From Verrucomicrobiota bacterium (GTDB lineage: Bacteria; Verrucomicrobiota; Verrucomicrobiia; Chthoniobacterales; Chthoniobacteraceae), in assembly GCA_009885995.1 (NCBI GenBank), contig VFJQ01000010.1:1-35435 (forward strand): a stretch of DNA of 35,435 nucleotides. The letters run 5' to 3'. Under the pieces are notes generated by a model. The model was not told the DNA's origin. It was given only the letters and a program-made list of their open reading frames with translations, and ran no database searches. The translations under genes were made by a program, and so were the position numbers. Below are positions 1 to 8,536 of this stretch, one piece after another (positions within the stretch are counted from its first letter, which is position 1; every line of letters starts with the position of its first letter).

Positions 1-1
1 C

Positions 2-2236
2 GCCGTTGCGGAACTCCAAAAGACGCTACCAGAAGGCGTCGAGGCCCGGCTGCTTTTCCGGCAGGCGGATTTTATCGAAAACGCCATCGGCAATTTGAAG
101 AACGCCATCGCCGAAGGTGCCGTCATGGTCACGGTGGTTCTGTTCCTCTTTCTGCTCAACTTCCGCACCACGTTCATCACGCTCACCGCGATTCCGCTCT
201 CGTTCGGAATCACGATGCTCACGTTCAAATGGTTCGGCGTTTCCGTAAATTCCATGACGCTCGGCGGCCTCGCCGTCGCCATCGGCATGGTCGTCGATGA
301 CGCCATCGTCGATGTGGAAAACGTCTTCCGCCGCCTGCGCGAAAACGCCTCGCGGCCGCACCCGCATCCGCGTCTCGAAGTGATCGCGAAGGCGTCGGGC
401 GAAGTGCGAAATTCGATCCTCTACGCCACGCTGCTCATCATCCTCGTCTTCCTCCCGCTGCTCGGCCTGACCGGCGTGGAAGGCCGGCTCTTCTCGCCCA
501 TCGCCATCGCCACGATCATCTCGATGATCGCGTCGTTCGTCGTCTCGCTGACCACGATTCCGGTGCTCTGCTCCTTCCTCCTGCGACCGAAGGAAGGCGA
601 GGCGCACAAGGACGGCTTCGTCACGCGCGCGATGAAGGCGTTGCTCGAAAACACGCTCCTGCGCTTCGGCCTGTCGCAACCATTCCTGCTGCTCGGCATC
701 GTGGGCATGATGGTCGTCGGCGCGTTCCTGCTCTATCCGCAAATGGGCAAGGACTTCCTGCCCGCGTTTCAGGAAGAGACGCTGCTCATCGCCACGACCG
801 CCGCGCCCGGCACTTCGCTCGACGAGACGAACAACATCGCCGACGTGATCGAGCAACAACTCCTCGCCATCCCCGAGGTGCATAAAGTCGGACGCCGCCT
901 CGGACGCGCCGAACGCGGCGACCACGTCGTGCCCGTCTCGACCGTCGAGTTCGACGTGGATTTTCGCCCGACCGAAAACGCGAAAGGCCCGCAGCGCGAC
1001 CGTGCCACCATCCTCGCCGAGGTGCGCAAGAGAGTGCAGAGCGTGCCTGGCACGTTCAGCGTCATCATGGGGCCGCTCGCCGACCGCATCGGCCACATGC
1101 TCAGCGGCGTGTCCTCGCCGGTGGCGATCAAGATTTTCGGCCCCGACCTCGCCAAGCTGCGGCAGCTCGGCATCGAGGTGCAGGGTGTCGCGAAAACGAT
1201 CCCCGGCTTCTCGGACGTGAAGCTCGACCAGCAATCCGTCATCGCGCAGCTCCGCATCGAAGCGAACCGCGAGCGTTGCGCCGCCTACGGCATCACGCCC
1301 GGCAAACTCAACGCCACGCTTTCCACGCTGCTCGGCGGTGAAAACGTCGCCGCACTCCGCGAAGGCCAGCGCGAGATCGACCTCGCCATCCGCCTGCCGC
1401 TGGAATGGCGCGAGACGCCGGACAAACTCGCCGCGCTGCCCATCGAGGTCCACGACAGCGAAGGCCACGTCCAGCGCATCCCGCTCTCGCTCATCGCCGA
1501 CGTGCGCGAGGCCAAAGGCCCGAACGTCATCTTTCGCGAAAACGCGCAGCGCCGCTTCGCAATCGCGATCAAGCCGACCGTGCGCGACGTGAGCACGCTC
1601 GTCGTCGATCTCCAAAAACGCGTCGCCGAAAAGGTGAAGCTGCCCGAGGGCTACTTCATTTCCTACGAGGGCGAATTCGTCGCGCAGCGCGCAGCCTCGC
1701 GCCGCATCGCCGCGCTCAGCGGCGTGGTCTTCGTCATCATCGCCTTCCTGCTCTACGGCTACTTTCGCACGCCGTTCTTCGCCTTCCAGGTCTTGTGCGA
1801 CATCCCGCTCGCGCTCGTCGGCGGGCTGGTCTTCACGTTTTTCAAACTGAACAACATCTCCATCGCCACGCTCGTCGGCTTCATCGCCGTCGCCGGTGTC
1901 GCCGCACGCAATTCGATCATGCTCATCTCGCACTACCTGCACCTCATGCAGCACGAGGGCGAAGCCTTCACGAAAGCCATGGTCATCCGCGGCACGAAGG
2001 AGCGGCTCGTGCCCGTGCTCATGACCGCGCTCGCCGCCGGCATCGGGCTCATCCCGCTCGTGCTCGCCGCCGATCAGCCGGGCAAGGAAATCCTGCACCC
2101 GGTCGCCGTCGTCATCGTCGGCGGCCTCATCACCTCCACTTTGCTGGGCTTGGGCGTCACACCGACGGTCTTCTACACCTTCGGCCGCAAGGCCGCGGAG
2201 ACGGCCATTGCGAATGAAGCCCCCGCCTCGCATTAA
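2..2236 (+). CDS. RND efflux pump inner-membrane subunit (heavy-metal/HAE type), 5' truncated by window edge
   Basis: The frame is open from the first codon of the window, so the gene begins to the left; about 744 residues are visible. The protein is a proton-driven RND antiporter that would export metal ions or small toxicants from the periplasm with a fusion protein and an outer-membrane channel. The visible part starts in the first periplasmic loop. It shows the TM4 signature GMVVDDAIVDVEN with the paired Asp residues of the proton relay, the porter-domain motif SPVAIKIFGPDL, and the TM10-12 block ending in TPTVFYTFGRKA. The next gene, 25 nt downstream, encodes a secreted Cys-tipped protein and other metal genes follow, which supports a metal substrate. 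Whether it is a CusA/CzcA-type or a broader HAE-type pump cannot be decided without the N-terminus. The window therefore holds two different RND pumps. Confidence 0.9.
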   Translation, partial: AVAELQKTLPEGVEARLLFRQADFIENAIGNLKNAIAEGAVMVTVVLFLFLLNFRTTFITLTAIPLSFGITMLTFKWFGVSVNSMTLGGLAVAIGMVVDDAIVDVENVFRRLRENASRPHPHPRLEVIAKASGEVRNSILYATLLIILVFLPLLGLTGVEGRLFSPIAIATIISMIASFVVSLTTIPVLCSFLLRPKEGEAHKDGFVTRAMKALLENTLLRFGLSQPFLLLGIVGMMVVGAFLLYPQMGKDFLPAFQEETLLIATTAAPGTSLDETNNIADVIEQQLLAIPEVHKVGRRLGRAERGDHVVPVSTVEFDVDFRPTENAKGPQRDRATILAEVRKRVQSVPGTFSVIMGPLADRIGHMLSGVSSPVAIKIFGPDLAKLRQLGIEVQGVAKTIPGFSDVKLDQQSVIAQLRIEANRERCAAYGITPGKLNATLSTLLGGENVAALREGQREIDLAIRLPLEWRETPDKLAALPIEVHDSEGHVQRIPLSLIADVREAKGPNVIFRENAQRRFAIAIKPTVRDVSTLVVDLQKRVAEKVKLPEGYFISYEGEFVAQRAASRRIAALSGVVFVIIAFLLYGYFRTPFFAFQVLCDIPLALVGGLVFTFFKLNNISIATLVGFIAVAGVAARNSIMLISHYLHLMQHEGEAFTKAMVIRGTKERLVPVLMTALAAGIGLIPLVLAADQPGKEILHPVAVVIVGGLITSTLLGLGVTPTVFYTFGRKAAETAIANEAPASH

Positions 2237-2261
2237 CCAAAAAACAAACAAACCAAAACAC

Positions 2262-2705
2262 ATGAAGAAACAAATCCTCACGCTGCTCAGCAGCCTCGCC
2301 ATCACCGCCGCTGCCTTCGCGCACGGCGACGTGGAGATCGGTCCCAACGGCGGACGCATCCTCGAGTTCTCCAAGAACGAAACCATGCACGGCGAAGTCA
2401 CCGTGAAAGGCGGCAAGTTCCACATCGCCGTCCTCGACAAAGCCATGAAGCCCGTCGCGCTCGCCGACCAGACGCTCACCGCCAACGGCGGCCCGACCGG
2501 CAAGGCGGCGAAGCTCGCGGTCGAGAAATCCGGCGATCACTTCGTCGTCCCAATGGTGAAATCCGGCGAGTGGCTGATTGTGCAATTCAAGGAAAACGCC
2601 AAGGCCAAGGCCATCACCGCGCGGATGCAATACGACACCGCTGCCTGCCCGAAGTGCAAAGGCGAAGAGTGGCTCTGCGTCTGCAGCGCGGAGAAGAAAA
2701 AGTAA
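2262..2705 (+). CDS. Secreted small protein with Cys-rich C-terminus, probable periplasmic metal-binding accessory of the RND pump
   Basis: The product has 147 residues. I place the start at the ATG at 2262 because it opens a clean Sec signal peptide (MKKQILTLLSSLAITAAAFA) directly before HGDVEIGPNGG; an in-frame ATG further upstream overlaps the pump gene and would spoil the signal. The mature part is a small beta-rich domain. The C-terminus has a CPKCKGEEWLCVC tip with four cysteines that could bind a soft metal. It lies 25 nt after the RND pump gene on the same strand, so the two are probably co-transcribed. I know no named family with certainty. The His-Gly-rich start resembles small periplasmic domains found beside CzcB/CusB in Planctomycetes and Verrucomicrobia. 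A metallochaperone role is inferred from the cysteines and the context. Confidence 0.75.
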   Translation: MKKQILTLLSSLAITAAAFAHGDVEIGPNGGRILEFSKNETMHGEVTVKGGKFHIAVLDKAMKPVALADQTLTANGGPTGKAAKLAVEKSGDHFVVPMVKSGEWLIVQFKENAKAKAITARMQYDTAACPKCKGEEWLCVCSAEKKK

Positions 2706-2719
2706 CCAATTGTTGCGCA

Positions 2720-2752
2720 CCGGGCGGTGGGGCATCGTGCTCCACCGCCCGG
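2720..2752 (+). terminator. Strong hairpin between the Cys-tipped protein gene and the cupin gene
   Basis: Eleven bases (2720-2730) pair perfectly with 2742-2752. The stem continues through a G-T pair and three more pairs to a TCG loop, giving a near-perfect 15-bp stem 14 nt after the stop codon at 2705. No U-run follows, so it may be an mRNA 3'-end stabiliser or a Rho-assisted terminator rather than a classic intrinsic terminator. Confidence 0.5.
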
Positions 2753-2791
2753 GCGCACACTGCTGACCGCGCACGAACCACATCACTCATT

Positions 2792-3277
2792 ATGAAACGA
2801 AACTGCATTGTTGCCGCCATCGCCGCCGTCGCCCTCCCGTCAGCATGGCTGCTTGCCCAGCAAGCCGCGCACGACACTCACGCGAACCTTTATCCACCCG
2901 CGGACATCGTGTGGAAGGACGGCCCGGCCTCGCTGCCGAAAGGCGCGAAGTTCGCCGTGCTCGAAGGCGATCCGGGCAAGGAAGGGATGTTCGTCATGCG
3001 CGTGCGGGTGCCGGATGGGTTTCACATCCCGGCGCACACGCATCCGAAGCCCGAGCGGGTCACCGTCATTCAGGGCACGTTCAAGCTTGCGATGGACCAG
3101 AACATGAAGCGGGAAACTGCCCATGCGTTGCCCGCCGGCACTTATGGCGTGTGGCCGCCGGGGATGATCCATGCGGTCTGGACCGAGGGTGAAACGATCG
3201 TGCAGTTTCACGGCATGGGGCCGTGGGTGATCAATTACGTGAATCCCGCCGACGACCCGCGCAACGCGAAGAAGTAG
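2792..3277 (+). CDS. Secreted cupin-domain protein
   Basis: The product has 161 residues. The ATG at 2792 starts a Sec signal peptide of about 23 residues (MKRNCIVAAIAAVALPSAWLLAQ). The mature protein is a single small cupin barrel. Its first motif, HTHPKPERVTV, supplies His82, His84 and Glu88, and a later GMIHAVW supplies a further His, which is the usual four-ligand metal site. Such cupins act as periplasmic metal-dependent enzymes or binding proteins, and the substrate cannot be read from the sequence. It follows the metal-efflux genes after a strong hairpin at 2720-2752, so it may be expressed separately. It converges on the Nramp-like gene, whose stop codon lies 31 nt downstream. Confidence 0.8.
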   Translation: MKRNCIVAAIAAVALPSAWLLAQQAAHDTHANLYPPADIVWKDGPASLPKGAKFAVLEGDPGKEGMFVMRVRVPDGFHIPAHTHPKPERVTVIQGTFKLAMDQNMKRETAHALPAGTYGVWPPGMIHAVWTEGETIVQFHGMGPWVINYVNPADDPRNAKK

Positions 3278-3308
3278 CGCGAACCCGCCGGCAGGACTGG
3301 GAGGCCGC

Positions 3309-4625
3309 CTACCCGAAAATCCCCAACGCGGCCACGATCAGAAACAGGAGCAGCACGAGAATGAGCACGGCGTTCGTCGCGGCGTTGTTTCGCCGGATGG
3401 TTGATGCCCACGGGACGCGGTTGTTCAGGTAAAGAAGCGTGCCGGCGAGGAATGGGATGAACAGACTGCCGAGGATGGTGAATCCCACCACGACCAGCAG
3501 CGGCCGGCCGAGGAACGCGAACGGCACGGACGCCAGCGCCATGAACGCCAGCGCCGCGCGATATTGCCATGACGACGGGCGCATCGCGGCGTCGCGCTCC
3601 GGTTGCGGGAGCCGCCGGAGCAGGCTGTGGCAATCCGCGAAGATGCCCGGCACGGTCTGCCACACCCCGAACAGCGACGCGAGCACCGCGGCCCAGAATC
3701 CGATCGAGTAGATCTGGAAGCCGACGGGGCCGGTGATTGCAGCGAGCTGGTCAGCCATGCGCGAGACGACTTGCTGGTCGGTGATGGCGACGCCCGCTGC
3801 GTGGAAGACGCGATTCGCGATGAGCATCACCGCGAGGCCGAAGACCGCCGTGAAAAGATACGCCATCGCGAGGTCGAGGCGCACGCTTCGCAGGCTGCGC
3901 GGTGCCGACTTGCTCTCGTCGCGCAGGAGATAGTTGTAACTCAGCAGGGTCAGCGAGCCGCCGATTCCGCCGATCAACGACAGCACATAGGCGCCGCCTC
4001 CGGTTGGAATCGAGGGGACGAGCAGCCCTTTGAGCGCGGCTGCGGGTTCGCGAAACGTCAACGCGGCACAGGCGACGATGCTGAGGAACATGACGACGAT
4101 GAGCGGCTTCATCACTCGCGAAAACCCATCGGCGCGGGCAGCGTAGATGAACCCGAACGCAACGACCGCTTGTGCGAACGCGCCCCAGGATCGGGGAATG
4201 GCGCCGTGCGTGATGTTCTCGATCGCCAGTCCGCAGCCGCTGACGAGCGCGCCGCTCACGGCGATCGCCCAGAGGACGAGGTAGCCCACGAAAACGACGA
4301 GCACCCAGCGCGGAAGGTGACGCGCCCAGCCTTCCAACAGCGTCGTGCCGGTGGCGAGCTGCCAGCGGGCGAGCCCCTCGGTCAGGACGAATTTTGAAAA
4401 TGCGCCGAGGGCCAGCGCCCACAGGAGTGTCACTCCGTATTTCGCCCCGCCGACCGTGGCGGAGATGATGTCGCTCGCGCCGATGCCGCTGGCCGCCATG
4501 ATGAGTCCGGGGCCAAGCCATCGCGCGGAAGGTGCGCGGCTCGCACGCGCCGGACGGAGATGCGCGGTGGGGCGCGGCGATTCCGTCCCCACGGCAAGCA
4601 TGTCAGTTGTCCGCTCCGAGGTCAT
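3309..4625 (-). CDS. Nramp-family-like divalent metal transporter with non-canonical metal-site motifs
   Basis: The product has 438 residues when begun at the ATG at 4625, which overlaps the cusA stop codon as ATGA; a longer frame to 4691 would add an unconvincing N-terminus inside cusA. It is an integral membrane protein with about 11 hydrophobic segments. The start of TM1 (GPGLIMAASGIGASD, residues 38-52) and the following TVGGAKYG...LLWAL stretch match the Nramp fold. Canonical Nramps carry DPGN in TM1 and MPH in TM6, which bind Mn or Fe. Here TM1 has GIGASD and the TM6 region (about 218-233) reads GGSLTLLSYNYLL, so neither site is conserved. The direction and ion of transport are therefore open. 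Translational coupling to cusA suggests a job in metal homeostasis. Confidence 0.75.
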   Translation of the reverse strand: MTSERTTDMLAVGTESPRPTAHLRPARASRAPSARWLGPGLIMAASGIGASDIISATVGGAKYGVTLLWALALGAFSKFVLTEGLARWQLATGTTLLEGWARHLPRWVLVVFVGYLVLWAIAVSGALVSGCGLAIENITHGAIPRSWGAFAQAVVAFGFIYAARADGFSRVMKPLIVVMFLSIVACAALTFREPAAALKGLLVPSIPTGGGAYVLSLIGGIGGSLTLLSYNYLLRDESKSAPRSLRSVRLDLAMAYLFTAVFGLAVMLIANRVFHAAGVAITDQQVVSRMADQLAAITGPVGFQIYSIGFWAAVLASLFGVWQTVPGIFADCHSLLRRLPQPERDAAMRPSSWQYRAALAFMALASVPFAFLGRPLLVVVGFTILGSLFIPFLAGTLLYLNNRVPWASTIRRNNAATNAVLILVLLLFLIVAALGIFG

Positions 4626-7600
4626 GACTCTTGTGGCTGAAGACTCAGGTTCGGCGCGTCCGCGAGGCGCTGCGCCCGCTTCCATTTCCACTCCTCAATG
4701 GCGGAGAAGAGGCAGGGGACGATGAACATGGTGATGACGCTCACGGCCATGCCGCCGAGGGATGGTAGCGCGATCGGTTTCATCACGTCGGCACCGCGGC
4801 CGGTCGCCCAGAAGACGGGCAGCAGTCCGAAGACCGTGGTGCAGACGGTCATGAGGTTGGCGCGGATGCGTTTCAGACCGGCCTGGACCACGGCCTCGCG
4901 GATCGCGGCGATGCTTCCCGGCTTGGTGTGGTCGAAGATGTCTTCGAGGTAAGTGGAGAGCACGACGCTGTCGTCATCCACCACGCCGAGCAGCACGAGG
5001 AAGCCCACCCACACGGCCACGGAGAGGTTCACGTCCCAGAGCGGCAGGAGCAGAAAACCTGCGGAGAGCGAGACGGCGACATCGAGGAAAATGATTGGCG
5101 CGATCCATTTTCGTCGGAAGCCGAGGTAGAGCGAAATGAACATCAACGCGATGCAGACCGGCACGAGGATTTGCATCCGCTTCGTGGCGCGGACCTGGTT
5201 TTCAAATTGCCCGCTCCACTCCCAGAAATAGCCGGCGGGAAGTTTCAGCCGGCCATCCTTGAGCGCCGCTTGCAACAAGCGCTCGGCGTCTTCGACGACG
5301 CTCACTTCGTCGCGGTCGCGCGTGTTCATGGTGACGTAGCCGACAAGCAGACCGCGCTCGCCTTTGATCTCCTGCGGGCCGAGCACGCTCTTGATGGTGA
5401 GCACCTGCGCGAGCGGCACCTGCGCGCCGGTGCTGGTGGGCAGGAGGATTTTCTCCAGCTCGGGAATGTCCTCGCGAAACTCGCGCAGGTAGCGCACGCG
5501 GATCGGGTAGCGCTCGCGGCCTTCGACCGACTCCATGATGTTCATCCCGCCGATGGCGATCTCGATGACATCCTGCACGTCGCGGATGCTGACGCCGTAA
5601 CGCGCGATGCGGTCGCGATCGATCTCGAACTCGAGATACGGCTTCCCGACGATGCGGTCGGCGACGATGTCGGTCGCACCCGGAACTTCCTTGAGCAGCG
5701 CTTCGATTTGCAGGCCGATGCGTTCGATCTGCTTCAAGTCGCTGCCGTAAATCTTCACGCCCATCATCGCGCGGAAGCCGGTCTGGAGCATGACGAGGCG
5801 CGTCTGGATCGGCTGGAGGAAAGTCGGCAGCACTCCGGGAATCGCGGTGCGCTCCTGCAACTCGGTGAGGATTTCGCCCTTCGTAATTTGCCGATGTTCG
5901 GGCGCGAAGAAGGCGAGCGGTTTCTTGAGCCAGCTCGGCCAGTCGGCAAACCAACGCTTCACCGGGACGTGCCGCCAATCGGACTCGGGCTTGAGGATGA
6001 CGATGCTCTCCATCATGCCGATGGGCGCGGGGTCCAGCGCGCTATCCGCGCGGCCGAGTTTGCCGACGACGCTCTCCACCTCCGGTACGCTGGCGATGGC
6101 GAGGTCTTGTTTTGCGTTGACCTCGATGGCCGCGCCGAGGCCGGCCTGCGGCAGCAGCGACGGCATGTAAAGGAACGAACCTTCGTCGAGCGGCGGCATG
6201 AACTCGCGGCCAATGCCGCGCCAGATGTTCAGGCCCGTGAGGAGGATCGCCAGCGGCGCGAGGAGGAACGTCTTTTTGTGATCCAGAACCCAGCGCAGCA
6301 CGGGCGTGTAAACGCGGCCGATGCCGCGCGAAACGGGGTTTGCCTCCATCGGCAAAAAGCGTTCGCGCGTCATCCGCACGAAGGCCAGCGCGACGATCAC
6401 GCCGACGACGATCGCCATCGGCCATCCGCTGTAATGCGTGCCGGTGAGCGCGAGCATGAAGATGGCGTGCGTCGCGAAAATCGCGGCGACAGCGAGCCCG
6501 CCGGCGATGATCCAGACCGTGCGGCGCGACCATTTCACCGGCCGGAAAAGGTAGTAGCAGAGGACCGGCACGACCGTGAGCGCGAGGATGACGCTCGCGC
6601 CGATGGCGAAGGTCTTCGTGAAGGCGAGCGGGCGGAAGAGTTTCCCTTCCTGGTCGGCGAGGAAGAACACCGGGATGAACGAAATGAGGGTATTCGAGAC
6701 TGCTGTCACGATCGCGCCGCCGACTTCGCGCGCGCCCTCGAACACGCGCTCGAAGTGCGACTTCTTCGGATCGGCTATCGCGACGTGACGGTAGATGTTT
6801 TCCGTCATGATGATCCCCATGTCGCCTACGTCGCCGATGGCGATGGCGAGGCCCGCCAGCGACATGATGTTGGCATCGACGCCGAAGAAATACATCAAGA
6901 TGAAGCAGAGCCCGACGGACAGCGGCAGCGTCACGATGACCGAAACCGTGCTGCGCAAATGCAGCAGGAAGATGAAGATCACCGCGGCGGCCATGAGCGC
7001 TTCCTCGCCGAGCGCTTCCTTGAGCGTGTCGATGGTCTCGTGAACGATGTCCGTGCGGTCGTAGAACGGCACGATGTGGACCTTCGAGATGCGGCCGTCG
7101 GCGAGCGTCTTCTGCGGCAAGCCGGCTTCGAGTTGTTTGATCTTCGCCTTCACTCGCTCGACGACGTGCAGCGGGTTTTCGCCGTAGCGCATCAGCGCCA
7201 CCCCACCCACAGCCTCGACGCCCGCCTTGTCGAGCGCACCGCGTCGGAAGTCCGGCCCGATCGTCACCGTGGCGACGTTCTTCACCTGGATCGGCGTGCC
7301 TTTTTCCTGCCGGATGACGACCTTCTCGATGTCCTCGACCGTTTTGATGAACCCGACCCCGCGGATGAAAAACTCGACGCCGTTTTTCTCCAGCACCTTC
7401 GCGCCGACGTCGATGTTTGACTTCCGCACGGCCTCATAGACATCGAAGAGCGAGACCCGGTGCGCGCGCAGCTTGTCCGGGTGAACGTCGATCTGATACT
7501 GCTTCACGAAGCCGCCGATGCTCGCGACTTCGCTCACGCCTTCGACGGCGTTGATCTGGTAGCGCAGATACCAGTCCTGGATGCTGCGCAGTTCCGCGAG

Positions 7601-8050
7601 GTCGAAGCCTTCGCCCTCGACTGTCCACCAATAGACCTGCCCGAGCGCGGTGGCGTCGGGACCGAGCACCGGCGTGACACCGGCGGGCAGGCGCTGCTGC
7701 GCGACGTTGATGCGTTCCAACACCCGCGACCGCGCCCAATAGTAATCCACGTCGTCTTTGAAAATGACGAAGACCATCGCAAAACCGAAGCCGGACATGC
7801 TGCGGATGGTCTTCACGCCAGGCGTGCCGGTGAGGCTCGTGGTCAGCGGATACGTGACCTGATTGTCCACGTCCTGCGGCGAACGGCCGGGCCAGTCGGC
7901 GAAGACGATGACCTGCTTTTCGCCGATGTCCGGGATCGCATCGACCGGCGTGTTCTTCAGCGCGTAGTAGCCGCCGAACACGATGCCCGCGACCGCGATG
8001 ACGACGAGGAAGGTATTCTTCAGGCACCAGCGGATCAGCCCGTCGATCAT
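4622..8050 (-). CDS. cusA: CusA/CzcA-type heavy-metal efflux RND pump
   Basis: The product has 1142 residues and is full length. It is the inner-membrane proton antiporter of a tripartite CusCBA-like system that exports Cu(I)/Ag(I) or related ions. The N-terminus (MIDGLIRWCLKNTFLVVIAV, then PVDAIPDIGEKQVIV and NQVTYPLTTSL) is typical of CusA. TM4 has AIGDVGDMGIIMTEN, with an Asp where E. coli CusA has its proton-relay Asp405, and the porter motif MPPLDEGSFLYMPS is present. Residues about 503-560, between TM6 and TM7, hold roughly two extra hydrophobic segments, which explains the length above the usual ~1040. It is transcribed in the same direction as cusB (8537-9997), but a HicBA pair on the other strand separates them. 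Its stop codon overlaps the start of the Nramp-like gene. Confidence 0.95.
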   Translation of the reverse strand: MIDGLIRWCLKNTFLVVIAVAGIVFGGYYALKNTPVDAIPDIGEKQVIVFADWPGRSPQDVDNQVTYPLTTSLTGTPGVKTIRSMSGFGFAMVFVIFKDDVDYYWARSRVLERINVAQQRLPAGVTPVLGPDATALGQVYWWTVEGEGFDLAELRSIQDWYLRYQINAVEGVSEVASIGGFVKQYQIDVHPDKLRAHRVSLFDVYEAVRKSNIDVGAKVLEKNGVEFFIRGVGFIKTVEDIEKVVIRQEKGTPIQVKNVATVTIGPDFRRGALDKAGVEAVGGVALMRYGENPLHVVERVKAKIKQLEAGLPQKTLADGRISKVHIVPFYDRTDIVHETIDTLKEALGEEALMAAAVIFIFLLHLRSTVSVIVTLPLSVGLCFILMYFFGVDANIMSLAGLAIAIGDVGDMGIIMTENIYRHVAIADPKKSHFERVFEGAREVGGAIVTAVSNTLISFIPVFFLADQEGKLFRPLAFTKTFAIGASVILALTVVPVLCYYLFRPVKWSRRTVWIIAGGLAVAAIFATHAIFMLALTGTHYSGWPMAIVVGVIVALAFVRMTRERFLPMEANPVSRGIGRVYTPVLRWVLDHKKTFLLAPLAILLTGLNIWRGIGREFMPPLDEGSFLYMPSLLPQAGLGAAIEVNAKQDLAIASVPEVESVVGKLGRADSALDPAPIGMMESIVILKPESDWRHVPVKRWFADWPSWLKKPLAFFAPEHRQITKGEILTELQERTAIPGVLPTFLQPIQTRLVMLQTGFRAMMGVKIYGSDLKQIERIGLQIEALLKEVPGATDIVADRIVGKPYLEFEIDRDRIARYGVSIRDVQDVIEIAIGGMNIMESVEGRERYPIRVRYLREFREDIPELEKILLPTSTGAQVPLAQVLTIKSVLGPQEIKGERGLLVGYVTMNTRDRDEVSVVEDAERLLQAALKDGRLKLPAGYFWEWSGQFENQVRATKRMQILVPVCIALMFISLYLGFRRKWIAPIIFLDVAVSLSAGFLLLPLWDVNLSVAVWVGFLVLLGVVDDDSVVLSTYLEDIFDHTKPGSIAAIREAVVQAGLKRIRANLMTVCTTVFGLLPVFWATGRGADVMKPIALPSLGGMAVSVITMFIVPCLFSAIEEWKWKRAQRLADAPNLSLQPQES

Positions 8051-8097
8051 GGGAGTTCGCGGTTGTTCGCTGTGCGGTCGGCGGCTATGCTCGCGCC

Positions 8098-8307
8098 ATG
8101 ATCCAACTCACCGCCGTGATCTATCCTGATGACCAAACCGAACTCCTCGTTTCGGAATGTCCTGAGCTTGGAGTCGCGTCGCAGGGAAAGACGGAGGAAG
8201 AAGCGCTGGCGAACTTGCGCGAGGCGACGGAGGCGTATCTTGAGGCGTTTCCGCGGGCAAACTTGAAGGCGGCGACCATCACTCGGTTCGAGTTGGCGAA
8301 TGCCTAG
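8098..8307 (+). CDS. hicB: HicB-family antitoxin, short form
   Basis: The product has 69 residues. The fold matches the HicB partial RNase-H-like domain: MIQLTAVIYPDDQTELLVSECPELGVASQG, then a TEEEALANLREATEAYLEAF helix. There is no C-terminal HTH or ribbon-helix-helix DNA-binding extension, so this is the short HicB form and autoregulation would need another determinant. It precedes and overlaps hicA by 8 nt, giving an antitoxin-first order. The pair stands between cusB and cusA on the opposite strand, with only 47 nt between the divergent cusA and hicB starts. Confidence 0.88.
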   Translation: MIQLTAVIYPDDQTELLVSECPELGVASQGKTEEEALANLREATEAYLEAFPRANLKAATITRFELANA

Positions 8308-8527
8308 AGTTCCGATTGTGTCGGGCAGCGAAGCGGTGCGTGCGCTGCAACGGCTTGGGTTCAAGGTGGACCGGCAGCGTGGCAGCCATGTCGTGATGAA
8401 GAGAACCACGCCGACGGGGGAAATCGGCTGTGTGATCCCCATGCATCGCGAGGTCGCCGCAGGAACATTGCGCAGCGCGCTGAAGATGGCTGGCGTGAGT
8501 ATTGAAGAGTTCACGGAAGCGCTCTGA
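8300..8527 (+). CDS. hicA: HicA-family mRNA interferase toxin
   Basis: The product has 75 residues. HicA toxins are small double-stranded-RNA-binding-fold RNases that cut mRNA and are held in check by HicB. The family pattern is complete: SGSEAVRALQRLGF, the catalytic GSH motif with His30 (QRGSHVVMKR), then VIPMHREVAAGTLRSAL and the end GVSIEEF. Its start lies inside hicB (8-nt overlap), which keeps antitoxin and toxin synthesis coupled. The stop codon is only 9 nt from the stop codon of the convergent cusB gene. No damage to the catalytic motif is visible, so the toxin is probably functional. Confidence 0.9.
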   Translation: MPRVPIVSGSEAVRALQRLGFKVDRQRGSHVVMKRTTPTGEIGCVIPMHREVAAGTLRSALKMAGVSIEEFTEAL

Positions 8528-8536
8528 GCCACGTCA

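Noticed and set aside
26..2503. An 825-codon open frame on the minus strand across the RND pump gene
   Set aside because: It is antisense to a clear RND protein, is extremely rich in Asp, Glu, Arg and His, and has no family motif. It is the mirror frame expected in GC-rich coding DNA.
4928..7420. An 830-codon open frame on the plus strand opposite cusA
   Set aside because: Same low-complexity Glu/Asp/Arg composition and fully antisense to conserved CusA sequence.
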